From positions 1,351,682-1,415,681 of the forward strand of contig NW_004450945.1 in assembly GCF_000321225.1 (NCBI RefSeq): DNA of 64,000 bases, written 5' to 3'. The stretch is from Odobenus rosmarus divergens. Taxonomy: Eukaryota; Chordata; Mammalia; Carnivora; Odobenidae. The notes under the pieces were generated by a model. That model did not search any database, was not told the DNA's origin, and saw only the letters and a list, made by a program, of their open reading frames with translations. Below, one piece after another: positions 11,480-23,209 of this stretch. The position numbers were made by a program, and so were the translations under genes. Numbering within the stretch: position 1 is the first letter of the stretch; each line of letters opens with the position of its first letter.

Positions 11480-12460
11480 AAATTATATAAAATGTTATAG
11501 CTAAAAAGCCAACAGAAATATTAAAATTCAATTAGAAAGATTTAAATAATTAAAAAGGTGGTTGAAAAGATGATATAGGAATAAAAACTAGAAAGGGGAA
11601 ACAGAAAACAAATAATAAGTAGACTCAACTTCAATCAGATTAAATTATATAAAATGTAAAGGAACTAAACATTCCATTTAAAAGGCAGAGATTATCAGAG
11701 TGGATTAAAAGCATGACTCAATTATGTGATCTCTATAAGAAATGTCTTTTGAATACAAAGATGTGGACAGCAGATGGATGAAAAAAAGATTTACTATGCA
11801 AAATAATAAGTATTAAAATGATGGAGTGGATATAATAATATTAAATATAAAAATAAATTTCAACACATAGAATGCTGCTAGAGATAGAGGAACAAACATT
11901 TCATAATAAAAGCTCAATTTTTCAGGAAGACATATTAATCATAAATGTATATGTACATAATAACAGACTCCCAAAATACATGAAGCAAAAAATAATAAAA
12001 TTAAAGAGGCAAGAGGAAAACCCCATGATGATAGTAGATTTCAACATTCCTTTCTCAATAACCAATAAAAAGCTAGACAAAAATCAGTAAAAATACAGAT
12101 AACCTAAACAATGCTGCCAAACATAATGAACTAATTGATATTTATAGAAAACTACATACAAAATTATTTTCCAATGAACATGATCATTCACAAAGATGTA
12201 CTATCGTTCAATCAGTAAAAGAAGTCTCAATATATTTATAAAGATTAAAATCAAGGCTGTATGTTCTCTAAATTAAAATTAAATAATACTAAAATCTTAA
12301 GAAAACTCAAAATATTTGGAAATTAGCCAATACAGCTTCTAAAGTATTCATGGTTCAAAGAAGAAATCACAAGAAAAATTAGAGACTACTTCTTGCTGAA
12401 TGATAATAGAAGCACAACATATCAAAATCTGTGAGATCCAGTAAAGGATATATAATTTAT
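11480..12460 (+). mobile_element. Old L1M ORF2 (endonuclease part)
   Basis: Continuation of the ancient L1: aaaggcagagattatcagag, tggattaaaagcatgactca, caaaatatttggaaattagc, catggttcaaagaagaaatc and acaacatatcaaaatctgtg are all L1M ORF2 landmarks in order. Stops and indels are frequent. Confidence 0.85.
11872..12090 (+). pseudogene. L1 ORF2 endonuclease remnant
   Basis: An accidental 72-codon open stretch of the decayed L1 ORF2. Fragments such as EDILIINVYVHNNRLPKYMK and MMIVDFNIPFSITNKK match the apurinic endonuclease segment, where functional L1s have a GDFN motif; here the Gly is lost. It is a broken retrotransposon gene fragment, not a host gene. Confidence 0.8.
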
Positions 12461-12562
12461 GATAAATGTACACATGCAGATATTTACTTACAAATACGTA
12501 TAAAAACACATAAATACATACAAAAACATTTGTGTTCTTGTATTTTTGCACACTATTTCTTT

Positions 12563-12580
12563 AAAACAACAACAACAACA
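12563..12580 (+). repeat. (AAC)n simple repeat
   Basis: Five to six aac units. Confidence 0.9.
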
Positions 12581-12859
12581 TGTAATTACTGGCTATTACC
12601 TAGGGAGATAATGCTTGAGAACTGAGAGTCTAGGGTGAGAGAGAGATTTCCTGAAAATAAACATTTTAAGATGTTTAAAAATATATTTACAATTGCTTAT
12701 ATAATTGAAAAATCCACCAGTTCAAAAATTCAGCAAACTAAATCAATTTGTTGCATCTTACATCCATGAAAAGTAAATTAAAAAACAGATCCTTGATACA
12801 GTGTGTTTTTTGTAAGGAAACCAACCACTTGATTGAACTGTGCTTTTTTCAACATTGTA

Positions 12860-13110
12860 GAAAGGTTTTCCTGCTCTTACTATGTGCCAGGCCAAGGCCA
12901 CGTGTTTAACGATACAAAACTAAACAAACAAACAAAAAAATGTACTTGCCCTCAAAGAGTTCACCATTCAATGGGAGAAGCTCACATTCAAAGGCTGTCC
13001 TTCGGGCTTAGATATAAAATATTTAGGAAAGGCAGTTCCTTCCAAGACCATAAGAAGAGCTTAGTTCAGCAACCCTTTTCTACAGATCTCATCAGGTATA
13101 TTGGTGAATG
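12860..13110 (+). repeat. Old mammalian interspersed repeat (unnamed)
   Basis: tactatgtgccaggccaagg, a 'gatacaaaac' block and cttgccctcaaagagttcac follow a common old repeat pattern (body-size decline, 'gccctcaaggagcttac'). I cannot name the family with certainty. Confidence 0.45.
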
Positions 13111-13204
13111 TCAACATCTCTGAGATGGTTGATGTCATCTCCACTAAGGTCCCAGGGAAGATCTCAAACAGACTTCTTTTAAGAGCTATTGACCATCATA
13201 GATT

Positions 13205-13550
13205 CTGTCCACTCAGCTTTACAGAATAATTTCAATTTCCAAATGCATTACACTTTTTTCCACCTCTACTCCTTTGGCTGTGCTGTTCCTTCAGCTTGGA
13301 ATGTTAAACTTTTGTTCTCCTTCTTTGGCCAACTCCCACCCCATGTCAAATATAGGCTCAAATCCTTCTCCAGGAAAGCCTCTCTTATTCTCTGCCACAC
13401 AAATTAGGTTGAGAATATTTCCTTCATGCTCCCACAGCTCTTTCCACCTTACATTCAACTATTTATTTCTCATGTTCTCATATTAAAGTACAAATTTACT
13501 TAAAGTTGTATCCCTGGTGTCCAACATAGAGTAGAAACTCAATAATTGAT
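13205..13550 (+). repeat. L2 3' region
   Basis: ctttggctgtgctgttcctt, cagcttggaatgttaaactt, ctcaaatccttctccaggaa and a terminal gagtagaaactcaataattg follow the L2 3' order. Confidence 0.75.
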
Positions 13551-13679
13551 GAATTCAGCTGTAGAGCTTTACTTTTCTCCCTTCACCCAGCTTATCATTC
13601 TAAACTGAACTTTGTGATTGACTCCCTACATGACATACCCCCACCGAACCACTTTTCCAAATCGAAGGCATCCCACTCA

Positions 13680-13907
<228 letters not shown>

Positions 13908-14789
13908 TTAGAGATAATGGCACTCACTGAAACATCCCTACTAACACAGAAAATAGGGAGCTTTGATCACCTCAGAAGAGGGGTCGAGGAATACCTAATG
14001 CCATCCTCTCTCGGTCCAGTTCCATGACCAAGGGAGGAGGGAAGATGGAAGATTGCAGAAAATATAAGATTCCAGAGATGAGTACCCATGAAGGGATCCA
14101 TGAGGGGAATGACAAGTTTGTATCATGTTGGCAGCCACCTGATTCATGTTCCTTCACATCTTCCCTGTTCACTAGAAAAGCTTCATCTTCCTCCAAGGAC
14201 ACCAAAACATCTATGTTTCTAACTCAATTCTTACCACAAACCTTACTAACTACACACTTGTTTTTTCTAATCCCCCAAAGTTATGTTGCTGAGTGGAGAT
14301 AAAATGGAGACTAACACAGGTGCACTGATCCCCAAGCCATCATTACATCTGTTCATCCTATCATATCCTTGAACAAGTATAGTGGTGTTCTTATGAGCCA
14401 AGGACAAAGTAGACACTAGATAAGTGTTTACCACATCGATTTGCTTTGGCCTTGAGACCCTTTCAGGGCATGCATGGAAAATTCTGACTCAACAGAATCT
14501 CCACCAGAGAAAACAGGAAGAAATCCAAACAGCGGCATCTGGTTAGAAGAAAGTGCACATGGTCTGTAAATCCTCTCACCCACAGCACTTTTGCTGTCTA
14601 TCTACTATAGTCTTTAGGATATAGCACTCATGACTTTCATTAGAATTATTTCCGTACATGTTTTGTTTTCCCTAAGAGACTTGAAGAGGATGATCTGTGA
14701 CCGATTCATACCTGAATCCTCACTACACAGAATCAATCTAATGTAAAGACAGAATGGGCATCCTATTCCCACATTCTCACAGAGTAACC

Positions 14790-15030
14790 ACAGTGCTATT
14801 TTTAAAATACAAACAGAATGACATCACTCCCCTGTTTATTTTATTAAATAGCATCTCTTTGATCTTAGGAGCAAATCCAAGTTGCCTGTGGACTACAGCA
14901 TTATCTCACAGCAAGCTAAGAACCTCAACTCTCCAAATCATAGTCAAATGCCCCATGCAAAGAGTATTTCTTCAGTTTCTGTATAAACTTCGCTCTCTAT
15001 CATGCTCTCTCAAAGCATCCAAACCCATTG
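14790..15030 (+). repeat. L2 fragment
   Basis: agaatgacatcactcccctg and gatcttaggagcaaatccaa correspond to the L2 'gatcatgtcactcccctgc' and 'aggataaagtccaa' blocks. Confidence 0.65.
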
Positions 15031-15162
15031 TTTTTTGTTAAGAAGGAATGATATGTAAAACATTTAGAAGTAAGTAGCATGTGGACACTGACTGATCAGA
15101 ATGGACACCATAGTACAGAGGGAGGACAATGCCAGTCAGTGTGAGCTCAGTATCTTGTGTCC

Positions 15163-15223
15163 GTGTGCGTGCGTGCGTGCGTGCGTGTGTGTGTGTGTTC
15201 CATGGTGTGTGTGTGTTCCATGA
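15163..15223 (+). repeat. (GCGT)n(GT)n microsatellite with internal duplication
   Basis: Starts with gtgcgtgcgtgcgtgcgtgc and passes into GT units. A gtgtgtgtgtgttccatg unit occurs twice in tandem, which suggests slippage of the repeat with its flank. Confidence 0.95.
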
Positions 15224-15369
15224 AGGCAGAGACTGCGTCTCTTGGGCTACTCACTCTATCCGGTTCCTGTCAAATAGCCTACACTAAATAAGTATCTCTT
15301 GAGTGAACAGTTGAGTGCTAATCAAAAATTTTGAAGGTTGTTGGGCTAGATGAGGGTGGGGGTGAAAAC

Positions 15370-15545
15370 ATCCAGCTCTATAATTTACTAACTCTGCAAG
15401 ATAGGATATTTGACCTGTCTTTGGCTCATGTTCCTTATCTGTGAAATGGAGACAATACTAGCACTCATCTAAGTTTGGGGAGAGGATTAGGGGAAATGAT
15501 TCTCAATCAGTGCTCTATAAATCAGCTATTATTATCAGTGGCAGG
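15370..15545 (+). repeat. MIR
   Basis: ctataatttactaactctgc, ttccttatctgtgaaatgga, gacaatactagcactcatct and ctctataaatcagctattat follow the forward MIR order. Confidence 0.75.
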
Positions 15546-16524
15546 GACCTCAGTCACAAAGGAATTTTGGGCAACCCAGATATATGCCATTCCCCAGTAT
15601 AGCATAGCCTAAACACAGACAAGTAAGACAAGTCAGGAGTTAAATCAGTGCAAGGAACAGTAGACGTGTGAAAGAGAGAAAAAAGGATAAAAGAGAAGAA
15701 AAGAGAGAAAAGCAGGAAAAGGAAAAACAAGAAGGCTGGGATCACTGATAGAGGCCCTATTGTACGGTGGCCATGAGGTGGTCTAAGTATTAGTTCTACA
15801 TCCCCCACAACCCTTTGAAGAAAATCACATCTGAAGTCAGTCAACTATAATATGAGAGTAGATAGTAGAATATGGTGTAGAGTCTGAGAGATCTGGTTTA
15901 AATCCTGGTTCGACTGTGTCCATCCACTCCAATAACACTGCCATACTCAACTCCTGACGCACAGAGAAAAGGAAGGAGTTCTAGATAATCTGTTTAACAC
16001 TCTCAGTCTTAGTCAGAAAGACACCGGGGACTCTGAAATGTCTTATCAGATATCTACATAAATTTCTCTAAATAGCTTGCATCTACTTAGCAGCAAGTTA
16101 AAAAGCTGCTGCCTAATAAACCAGACTTGGTTTTAGTCTAAAAAAACCACAGCTTTTGGTTGAATGGTTTTACTGAAAATGTCAGCACTCCATAATGAGA
16201 TTTATTTTAAAAGGTAAAGGATTTGGGAAAAAAGAGAATTCTTTTTAGGAACACAGAGTGCTCTGCTGTGACACAGATTCTGCATAATTTACATGTCGGG
16301 AAAGTCTGAATTCAAGTAAACACACAGATTTATAAATAGTTTGGGGCCACATCTCTAGCTCCTGGGTGGTATATGTATTTATTTAGACTTCAATCACACC
16401 TTTTTCCCCAAATAACTCATGGAAAAAAACATTGAATTTCATATTCCCAATATTAACATAATTGAAGTTGGGTTGGCAACAATATCCACAACAAATATAG
16501 GGATAGGAGTAACAGTAACATATT

Positions 16525-16645
16525 GTGGAGATTTACAAAGTCCTTGGATATTGATGGTCCTTTTAATCCTCACTACAACCCTTTGGACTGGATGTTATTA
16601 CCCTCATTTTAAAGACAAGGTAGAGAGACACAAAACCCAGCCATG
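16525..16645 (-). repeat. MIR fragment
   Basis: ttttaatcctcactacaacc and ttattaccctcattttaaag are typical of reverse MIR. It explains the 106-codon open frame at 16419-16739. Confidence 0.65.
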
Positions 16646-16899
16646 GTATTGGCTTTCTTCCCAATACCATCCACCTCCAAATAGAGGGTCCTTCAGTTGG
16701 TATGAGATTGTGATAAAACCCACTTCTGGAAGGAGCTGATGTGATGATATATACCACTCCTGGGACTGCGCTCTCTGGGAAACCTTTCCCCTGAGAAAAC
16801 ACCTATCATTGTCCCTTTCAAACCCTGTTCCCCCTCCAGTGTTCCCAGTCTTGGAAAGGAACCCTCCTTCCAGTTATACAAGCCAGAGACTTAGGAGGG

Positions 16900-17700
16900 A
16901 GTCATTCTGAACTCTCCCTTTTCCTCACCTCACCTGCCAGGTCCTAAACATTTGACTCCAGAAATATTTCTCAACACCGCCCACTTATCTCCATCTTGAC
17001 CTTCACAACCCCAATCCAGTCTTCCCTCATCTCCTGCTTAGACTATTTCAATCACCCTCTTACAAGGTTTGGACTACTAGTCACCTAGACCCATTTTACC
17101 TACCTCTGCTCTTGTTCCTTCCTAACCTCTCCACCATACTGCAATGAGGGGGACCTTTTGAAAAAAACAAATCTGGCCCCCACCTCTCCACTTTGGCTTC
17201 AAACATTTCAACAGTTCCCCAGAGCTCTTCTAAGAAATGACAAAAGTTCTTCACCTGGTCTAAGATGTTGTCCACGGTCAAGCCCTACCTACTTCTTCAA
17301 CCTCATCCCAGGCCAAGACTCTGCACTCACTCTTCTTGATCTTTCAGTTTCTTGCATTTAACATGCCCACTCCTACTAAAGCGACTTTGCATATGCTGCT
17401 TCCTCCTGAGGTTCTTTACCTAACTGCTATAGTGCTGAGCTCAATTACTCCTTGCTCAGGCAAGCTTTCTCAGACCTCTGTGACTACTTCTGTTCTTTCT
17501 AATGTACACTTACATAACACCACACATTTCTCCTTCATAGTATTTATCCCAGATGCAATTTTACAGTTATTTCTATGATGACCTAATTAGTGTCTGCCTC
17601 CTCTCCTATACTATAAATGCCACAAAGACAGTCAGTTCTTCACATCCTGTCTCCAAGGTTGCATGTGTCCAAAAAGTATTTCTGAAATGAATTAGTAAAG
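16900..17700 (+). repeat. L2 3' region (long)
   Basis: About 800 bp in L2 order: ccatcttgaccttcacaacc, gactatttcaatcaccctct, ctcttgttccttcctaacct, ttgcatatgctgcttcctcc, gcaagctttctcagacctct, ctataaatgccacaaagaca and gtatttctgaaatgaattag. Confidence 0.85.
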
Positions 17701-17879
17701 AATGAACAATCCTTGTGCTGTGCAGCCATATGCCTTGGCTCATGCTGTTCGGGAATCCTATCCTCACGTTTACACATTGAAATACTCCCCCATAAAATAG
17801 CACAGTTTCAAAAACTAATCAGTAACATTGGGAAAATGTTCATGCCTTAAAAGTCAGAAAGAGAGGATACAAAATGTTA

Positions 17880-18065
17880 CTTTCAGGATACTTCCAACTT
17901 TGTAACAACAAATCCATAGATCAAAATGGTAACAGTGATTATTTCTGAGTGCTGGGATTTCAAATGACTTCCGTTTCTTTCCATGATTTTATTAGCCAGT
18001 GTTTAATTTCTTTTGGCAATGAACATATTCTACTTTTATGATAAAGAGATACTTTTTTTAAAAAA
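17880..18065 (+). repeat. L1 3' end fragment
   Basis: atcaaaatggtaacagtgat, tatttctgagtgctgggatt and ttaatttcttttggcaatga resemble the L1M 3' UTR. Confidence 0.55.
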
Positions 18066-18069
18066 ATAA

Positions 18070-18360
18070 TCTCACCTATCCTTCAAGTCCCCAGTTTAAA
18101 TGCCATCTATTTCATGGAGACTCACCCTCACCAGTCTCCAGCCCACCCCCCACAAAGTAGATGTCGTCTTTCTTTGCATTAAATACACACAAGCTTTTTA
18201 TCAGAGCCTCAGCTGTGGCTCAAGTCACAATCCGCTCTATATTCCAGTGATAGGTCTGTCTCCAGAATACCCTCTTGTTGCCCCACATTTGATGAGAGAC
18301 ACCCTAGTGTAGAGAGGTGGTTTAGTCCTGTCCGCGTCCCCTCACTATGCCCAACACAGA
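18070..18360 (+). repeat. L2 fragment
   Basis: cctatccttcaagtccccag and aaatgccatctatttcatgg match the L2 'atccttcaggtctcagctcaaatgtcacctc' block. Weak further right. Confidence 0.55.
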
Positions 18361-18837
18361 GCCCAGAGAGATCATGGTCTTAGCAAGTGAGCAGAGCACG
18401 AAAAACTAAAACCATAAGATTCATCCTCTTAGTTGTGAGACCCAGTGTCCCCTGACAGAGGAGTTGTCGCATCCCCTGTTGCCACTGCTGTTCCTCGGCA
18501 CTAGCGTCATTTCCCTATTTGATGAAGGGCCCGGACACCCCAGTAAAAAAGGGAATCTAGGAACTCCGTGAGATTTGTGGTTTCCTGGGATGACAACAGT
18601 TTTGCCAGCAGATGGCAACAGCGAACCAGCAATGACCGGCGACCGGTCAGAGCAAGTTTCCAGGGCTCCCATCCAGTCACTCAAACCATCCAGATGCTTT
18701 CCCAGTGGCCACAGCCCTACCCCTAACAATACTTTCAGTTGCTCTTTTAAGGCTGTGTCACATCAATTTGTTGTTTTGAAATTATTTTTCTCCAAAAATG
18801 TTTTTTTCTAACATTATTCTACCATACTTATACACAT

Positions 18838-18877
18838 GCACGCGCGCGCGCACACACACACACACCCACCCACCATC
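18838..18877 (+). repeat. (CG)n(CA)n(CCCA)n microsatellite
   Basis: gcacgcgcgcgcgcacacac followed by CA units and cacccaccc. Alternating purine-pyrimidine. Confidence 0.95.
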
Positions 18878-20012
18878 CAATAGAAAGAGCTTCCCTAATA
18901 TTGAATAGAGTGACTATACCTGGTTAACAAATCCATCTTCCTTCATGTGCCCCTCCAGCCTCTTAGCATAGCCCAGACCTTAAAAGAGGAAGACAGTTTC
19001 TTGGCTAGCCAGAAATCGGCAACCCAGGAGGAAAACACTGAATCATTCATTCCACACATATTCCCTGAGCACCCACTGGGTTCCAGGCCCTGAAGAGAAC
19101 CCAATTTGGGTTTGCTCTTGAAACATAAACAGATGAAAAATGCATGGCATTGAAGCAAAGCAATTTCCCTCCCCCTGAGTTAAGTGAAGTCTTAAAAAAC
19201 CTTTAGCTAAATAATCCACATTAAATTCTTTCAATCATTTGGTTTTTCTTTCCTGGGGCCTCTCCAATTTGTTTAAAATAGGGGACCCTCCAAGTAAACA
19301 CAGTATTCTAATAAAAACCCGATGCCCACAAACCTTCTTTGTTCTCAGATCCCCTGACCTGACTTCCTGTGGTTTGATTTTCTCCCCACTACCCCACAGA
19401 GCCAGGCATATTCCAAGTTCTGTGGTGGCTCCTGGGAATAGTGAGAAGAGTATTCTGCTCTTAAGGAATACACAATTCTCTAAGATGTGAGATGAAATCA
19501 TGTAGAGAAGAGCCAATATGGCACCCAAAGGTGTGACGAGATTTTATAATTTTAACACAAGTCCACAGACTCAGGTCTCTAGATTTCCAGCCCACTGTTC
19601 ACAGGGCTGAGGAAAAGGAACCCCAGGCATCTATCTATTTGATGCCCTTGAAGAATGTTCTTTGATCAACACTTCATTTCCTGCTGTTAGGTGGAAGATC
19701 TCTGTGTTGAAAAAGCACAAGTTGCAAAACAGGAATGATTCTTTGGAATGAACACATGCAAAAAGTTTTCAGGAGGATTAAGTTTTTTTTTTTTTAACAC
19801 TTCCTTAATGTATACCCCTGTAGGATAGACAAAGTGTCCCCATAAAACATAGATAGGATGGACCTAGAAACATCCATTCATGTATCCACAAAGACTATTT
19901 TTTTTCCTGAATAAGTGAAAACAATGGCCATTTTTTTCCCTCAGAAAACAAAGGAGTTTTTGAGTTCTAAAAAATATAATAAAACTATAAATAATGAGCT
20001 TTACTTAGGAAA

Positions 20013-20098
20013 CTATACATATATATATAATTTATATGTGTGTATGTGTATATGTATGTATAGCCATATATATATATACATACATATATGACAATTCT
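20013..20098 (+). repeat. (TA)n / (TATG)n simple repeat
   Basis: Tracts of tatata, gtgtatgtgtatatgtatgt and tatatatatacatacatata. AT-rich and partly self-complementary. Confidence 0.9.
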
Positions 20099-20149
20099 GA
20101 AGCTTCTGAGATCTGCATGCATATGAATAATTCTGCCATGCATTTATCT

Positions 20150-20297
20150 TAGGTTATAATCAAAAGCCTTTACTTATTGGGGGTCTTCTCTGGATCAGGT
20201 ACTTTGCCAGATATTATACAAATATTACCTGTTTTAATCTCCATCAAACAGTCTGGATGAGTAGAGGTGAGGAAGTGGAGACTCAGAGAGGTACAAC
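20150..20297 (-). repeat. MIR
   Basis: ggatcaggtactttgccaga, ttacctgttttaatctccat and gtggagactcagagaggtac; reverse MIR order. Confidence 0.7.
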
Positions 20298-20860
20298 AGA
20301 CTGGATATTTATTTCCCCTCAAAATTCCAATGTGGAAGCCCTAACTTCCAAAATGATGGTAGTAAGCGGTGGGGCCATTGGGAGGTGATTAGGTGCAAAT
20401 GAGGTCATGGAGATGGAGCTCCCACGATGAGATCACTGTCCTTATAAGAAGAGGAAGAAGGGCACCTGGGTGACTCAGTCGTTAAGCTTCTGCCTTCGGC
20501 TCAGATCATGATCCCAGGGTCCTGGGATCGAGCCCCACATCTGGCTCCCTGCTCAGCGGGAAGCCTGCTTCTCCCTCTCCCACTCCCCCTGCTTGTGTTC
20601 CCTCTCTCGCTGTGTCTCTCTCTGTCAAAAAAATAAATAAAATCTTAAAAAAAAGAGGAAGAGACAGAACTTCCTCCCTCCAGGATGTGAGGATACAATG
20701 AGAAGGCAAGCCAGGAAGAGAGCCCTCACTGAGAACCAAATCTGTGAGCATCTTGATCTTGGACTTCCCAGTCTCCAGAACTGTGAGAAATAAATGTCCG
20801 TTGTTTAAGCCACCAAGTCTATGGACATTTTGTTACAGCAGCCTAAGTTGACTAACACAA
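20298..20860 (+). mobile_element. MST-type MaLR LTR, split by a SINE
   Basis: Solo LTR of the ERVL-MaLR class. cggtggggccattgggaggt, gattaggtgcaaatgaggtc, ctgtccttataagaagagga, then after the SINE gaacttcctccctccaggat, catcttgatcttggacttcc, cagaactgtgagaaataaat and gtctatggacattttgttac follow the MST consensus order. It is interrupted at about 20459-20655. Confidence 0.85.
20459..20655 (+). mobile_element. CAN-SINE inside the MST LTR
   Basis: Full-length forward SINE from agggcacctgggtgactcag to the aataaataaaatctt tail with a short poly-A. An aagaggaag sequence is seen on both sides and is probably the target-site duplication. Confidence 0.95.
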
Positions 20861-21011
20861 GAAGCTAACATGCTCCAAATAACACAGCCAGGATTCATCC
20901 AAGGTATGTTTCACTTTAAATCCTTGTGCTCTCCTCTTTACCAAACCACCATTCATTTGGAAGGAAATGAAATCTCTTGATGTAATCAATTAATATTGCT
21001 GAGTGTCTATA

Positions 21012-21542
21012 CACTTGATGCTTGAACAACATAGGTTTGAACTGTGTGTGTCCACTTATATGCAATTTTTTTTTGGTAAATATAGTACAGTACAGTAAAT
21101 GTATTTTGATATTTTTTTGAAGATTTTTATTTATTTGACAGAGAGAGACACAGCAAGAGAGGGGACACAAGCAGGGGGACTGAGGAGAGGGAGAAGAAGG
21201 CTTCCCGCAGAGCAGGGAGCCCGACATGGGACTCGATCCCTGGGCCCTGGGATCATGACCTGCGCTGAAGGCAGATGCTTAACGGCTGAGCTACCCAGGT
21301 GCCCCAGTATTTTGATTTTCTTAATAACATTTTCTTTTCTCTAGCTTACTTTATTGTAAGAATACAGTATATAATACATATAACATTCAAAATAGGTGTT
21401 CATTGACTGTGTTATTGGTAAGCTTTCTAGTCAACAGTGGGCTCTTAGTAAAGTTTGGGGAGTCAAAAGTTATAGATGGATTTTGGATTACAGGGGTGGG
21501 GACTGAGCACCCATAACCCCTTCATTGTTCAAGGATCAGTTG
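21012..21542 (+). mobile_element. Tigger-family (TcMar) DNA transposon, split by a SINE
   Basis: Left end cacttgatgcttgaacaaca with aggtttgaactgtgtgtgtc. The internal part (gcttactttattgtaagaat, acagtatataatacatataa, ggggagtcaaaagttataga) and a right end near tgttcaaggatcagttg form imperfect inverted termini. The family looks like Tigger2/MER28, with the exact name uncertain. Non-autonomous, no transposase frame. Confidence 0.75.
21111..21306 (-). mobile_element. CAN-SINE inside the Tigger element
   Basis: Reverse SINE of arctoid type (cttcccgcagagcagggagc, ggatcatgacctgcgctgaa). Flanked by a perfect 10-bp target duplication, gtattttgat at 21101-21110 and 21307-21316. Confidence 0.96.
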
Positions 21543-21739
21543 TGCTTTATTAAAGACATTATGTAGGTCCTCAGACTATAAAGTCCTCTATAATTATCCC
21601 TGTCCTTAAAGGCTTATAATCTAATGTGGGAGAACATAAATCAGGTACTATGGTATAGAGTGATAAATAATAACATGGAAATCTGTATACAGTGCTATGG
21701 AAATCCCAGTTAATGTCTAACAGTGATTTAATGCTTACT

Positions 21740-21960
21740 TTGAATAAGGTTTTGGTCTAAGTTCTTCGTATAAATTACTTCATTTATGCTCACAGTAATC
21801 CTGCGAGGATGTCATTCTCCCCATTTTATAGATGAGCAACTAAAACATAAAAAGGTGAAATAACTTGCCCAATTCTGGAACTACAGTTCTAGAGGGTATC
21901 TGCCTTTAGAAACCATGCTTTTGATTAACCACGCTGCTCTACTGAAAGGCATTTAAAACC
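21740..21960 (-). repeat. MIR
   Basis: taaattacttcatttatgct, cacagtaatcctgcgaggat, ccccattttatagatgagca and ataacttgcccaattctgga; clear reverse MIR. Confidence 0.85.
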
Positions 21961-22744
21961 ACTGAGGAAATGAGGTAAGGCTCTGGATAAAGTGTGCTTG
22001 AAGAATCTTTTTAAATAGCTTGATGCAGAAGGCAGATTAATTAATTTTAGTTGGAGGGAACAGCATGTGCAAACACGCAGAGCGACATGCACAGAATGAC
22101 TTGCTGGAAGACACGTGTTTGCACAGTATGTAAATGAAAATCATGAAAACAGAATTACCATAAAAAGGGAGGGTAGAACCCACGAAGATTCTGACTCAGG
22201 ATCGCTGAGATGGAATCCCGGGCATCTCTCCTTTTAAAAGCTATCCAGATGCAGAAGGTTTTAAAAGACCAAAACATTTTCAGCAGCTGATCTCTCAGGC
22301 ACTGAGGTGGAACCATTTTGAGCCTAAACCCGAAGAATTTGTAGGTGGCACTGGAAGATTTGTGGACTTACCCAACTTTTCAGAGTGGAAAGCTACAGAG
22401 TATTTCTAAGGAGTACTTTCCTAATGCAAATAATTAATCATGACCACCCTCACTTTATCAAAAGTTCTTTAAATTCCAGGAGTGAACCTCTTCTGCTTCT
22501 TAGTCTCCCAGCCAAAATAACTAACCAGAAGGAATCATTATATTATGTCATAAGTCCCAACCTAGTCCTGGCACAGAGAAATTGCTTTGTGAATGTTAAT
22601 TTCTTTTTTTATGTCCCTGTCCTAAAGACAAACTGCACTTGGCCAGTAGTTTTGTCAATACTCCTGTGAGCTTAAGACTCATTTTAACCATAAATGGGTC
22701 TTCATTTCATGGTACATTTCAAGTGCTAGTTTCCTGAGCAGTGG

Positions 22745-22985
22745 TGGGCTTCCTATCACACAGCCCAGAGTTAGAGATGCAGTTCTGCCCCTTACTAGCT
22801 GTGAGATCTTGCAAAAGTTACTTATCTTTTCTAAAATCCTTTTTTCCAAATCTCTAAAATGAAAATAATAATAATATATACATACCTCATAGGGTTGTTG
22901 TGAATTTTTAAAATAGTGCTATAGAGCATTTAGTAAAATACAAAGCACACATAAAGTACTCAGTTTTCATTGGCTATTAATATGA
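22745..22985 (+). repeat. MIR (near full length)
   Basis: ccccttactagctgtgagat, cttgcaaaagttacttatct, acctcatagggttgttgtga and aagtactcagttttcattgg give the full forward MIR order. Confidence 0.9.
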
Positions 22986-23045
22986 TGATGATGGTGATGA
23001 TGAAGAAGGAAGAGGAGGAGAAGAAGAAAACAATGAAGAAGAATT
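22978..23045 (+). repeat. (GAT)n/(GAA)n trinucleotide tract
   Basis: atatgatgatgatggtgatg passes into gaagaaggaagaggagga and further gaa units. Purine-rich strand. Confidence 0.9.
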
Positions 23046-23077
23046 CTTTTAAATTCCCTTTAAACAATTTTGCAACA

Positions 23078-23209
23078 GGGGCGCCTGGGTAGCTTAGTTG
23101 GTTAGCATCCGACTCTTGATTTCAGCTCGGGTCATGATCTCAGGGTCATGAGATGGAGCCACAAGTAGGGCTCTGCACTGGGTGTGGAGCCTGCTTAAGA
23201 TTCTCTCTC
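23078..23209 (+). mobile_element. CAN-SINE, 3'-truncated, left arm of inverted pair
   Basis: Forward head ggggcgcctgggtagcttag and ctcgggtcatgatctcaggg down to gcctgcttaagattctctct. The tail is missing, and it abuts a reverse SINE. Confidence 0.93.

Noticed and set aside
16419..16739. 106-codon frame
   Set aside because: Overlaps a MIR fragment; low-complexity start and no family resemblance.
22978..23045. Regular short repeats considered as a CRISPR-like or coding acidic repeat
   Set aside because: Plain GAT/GAA trinucleotide tract at the end of a MIR; no spacers, and the genome is mammalian.
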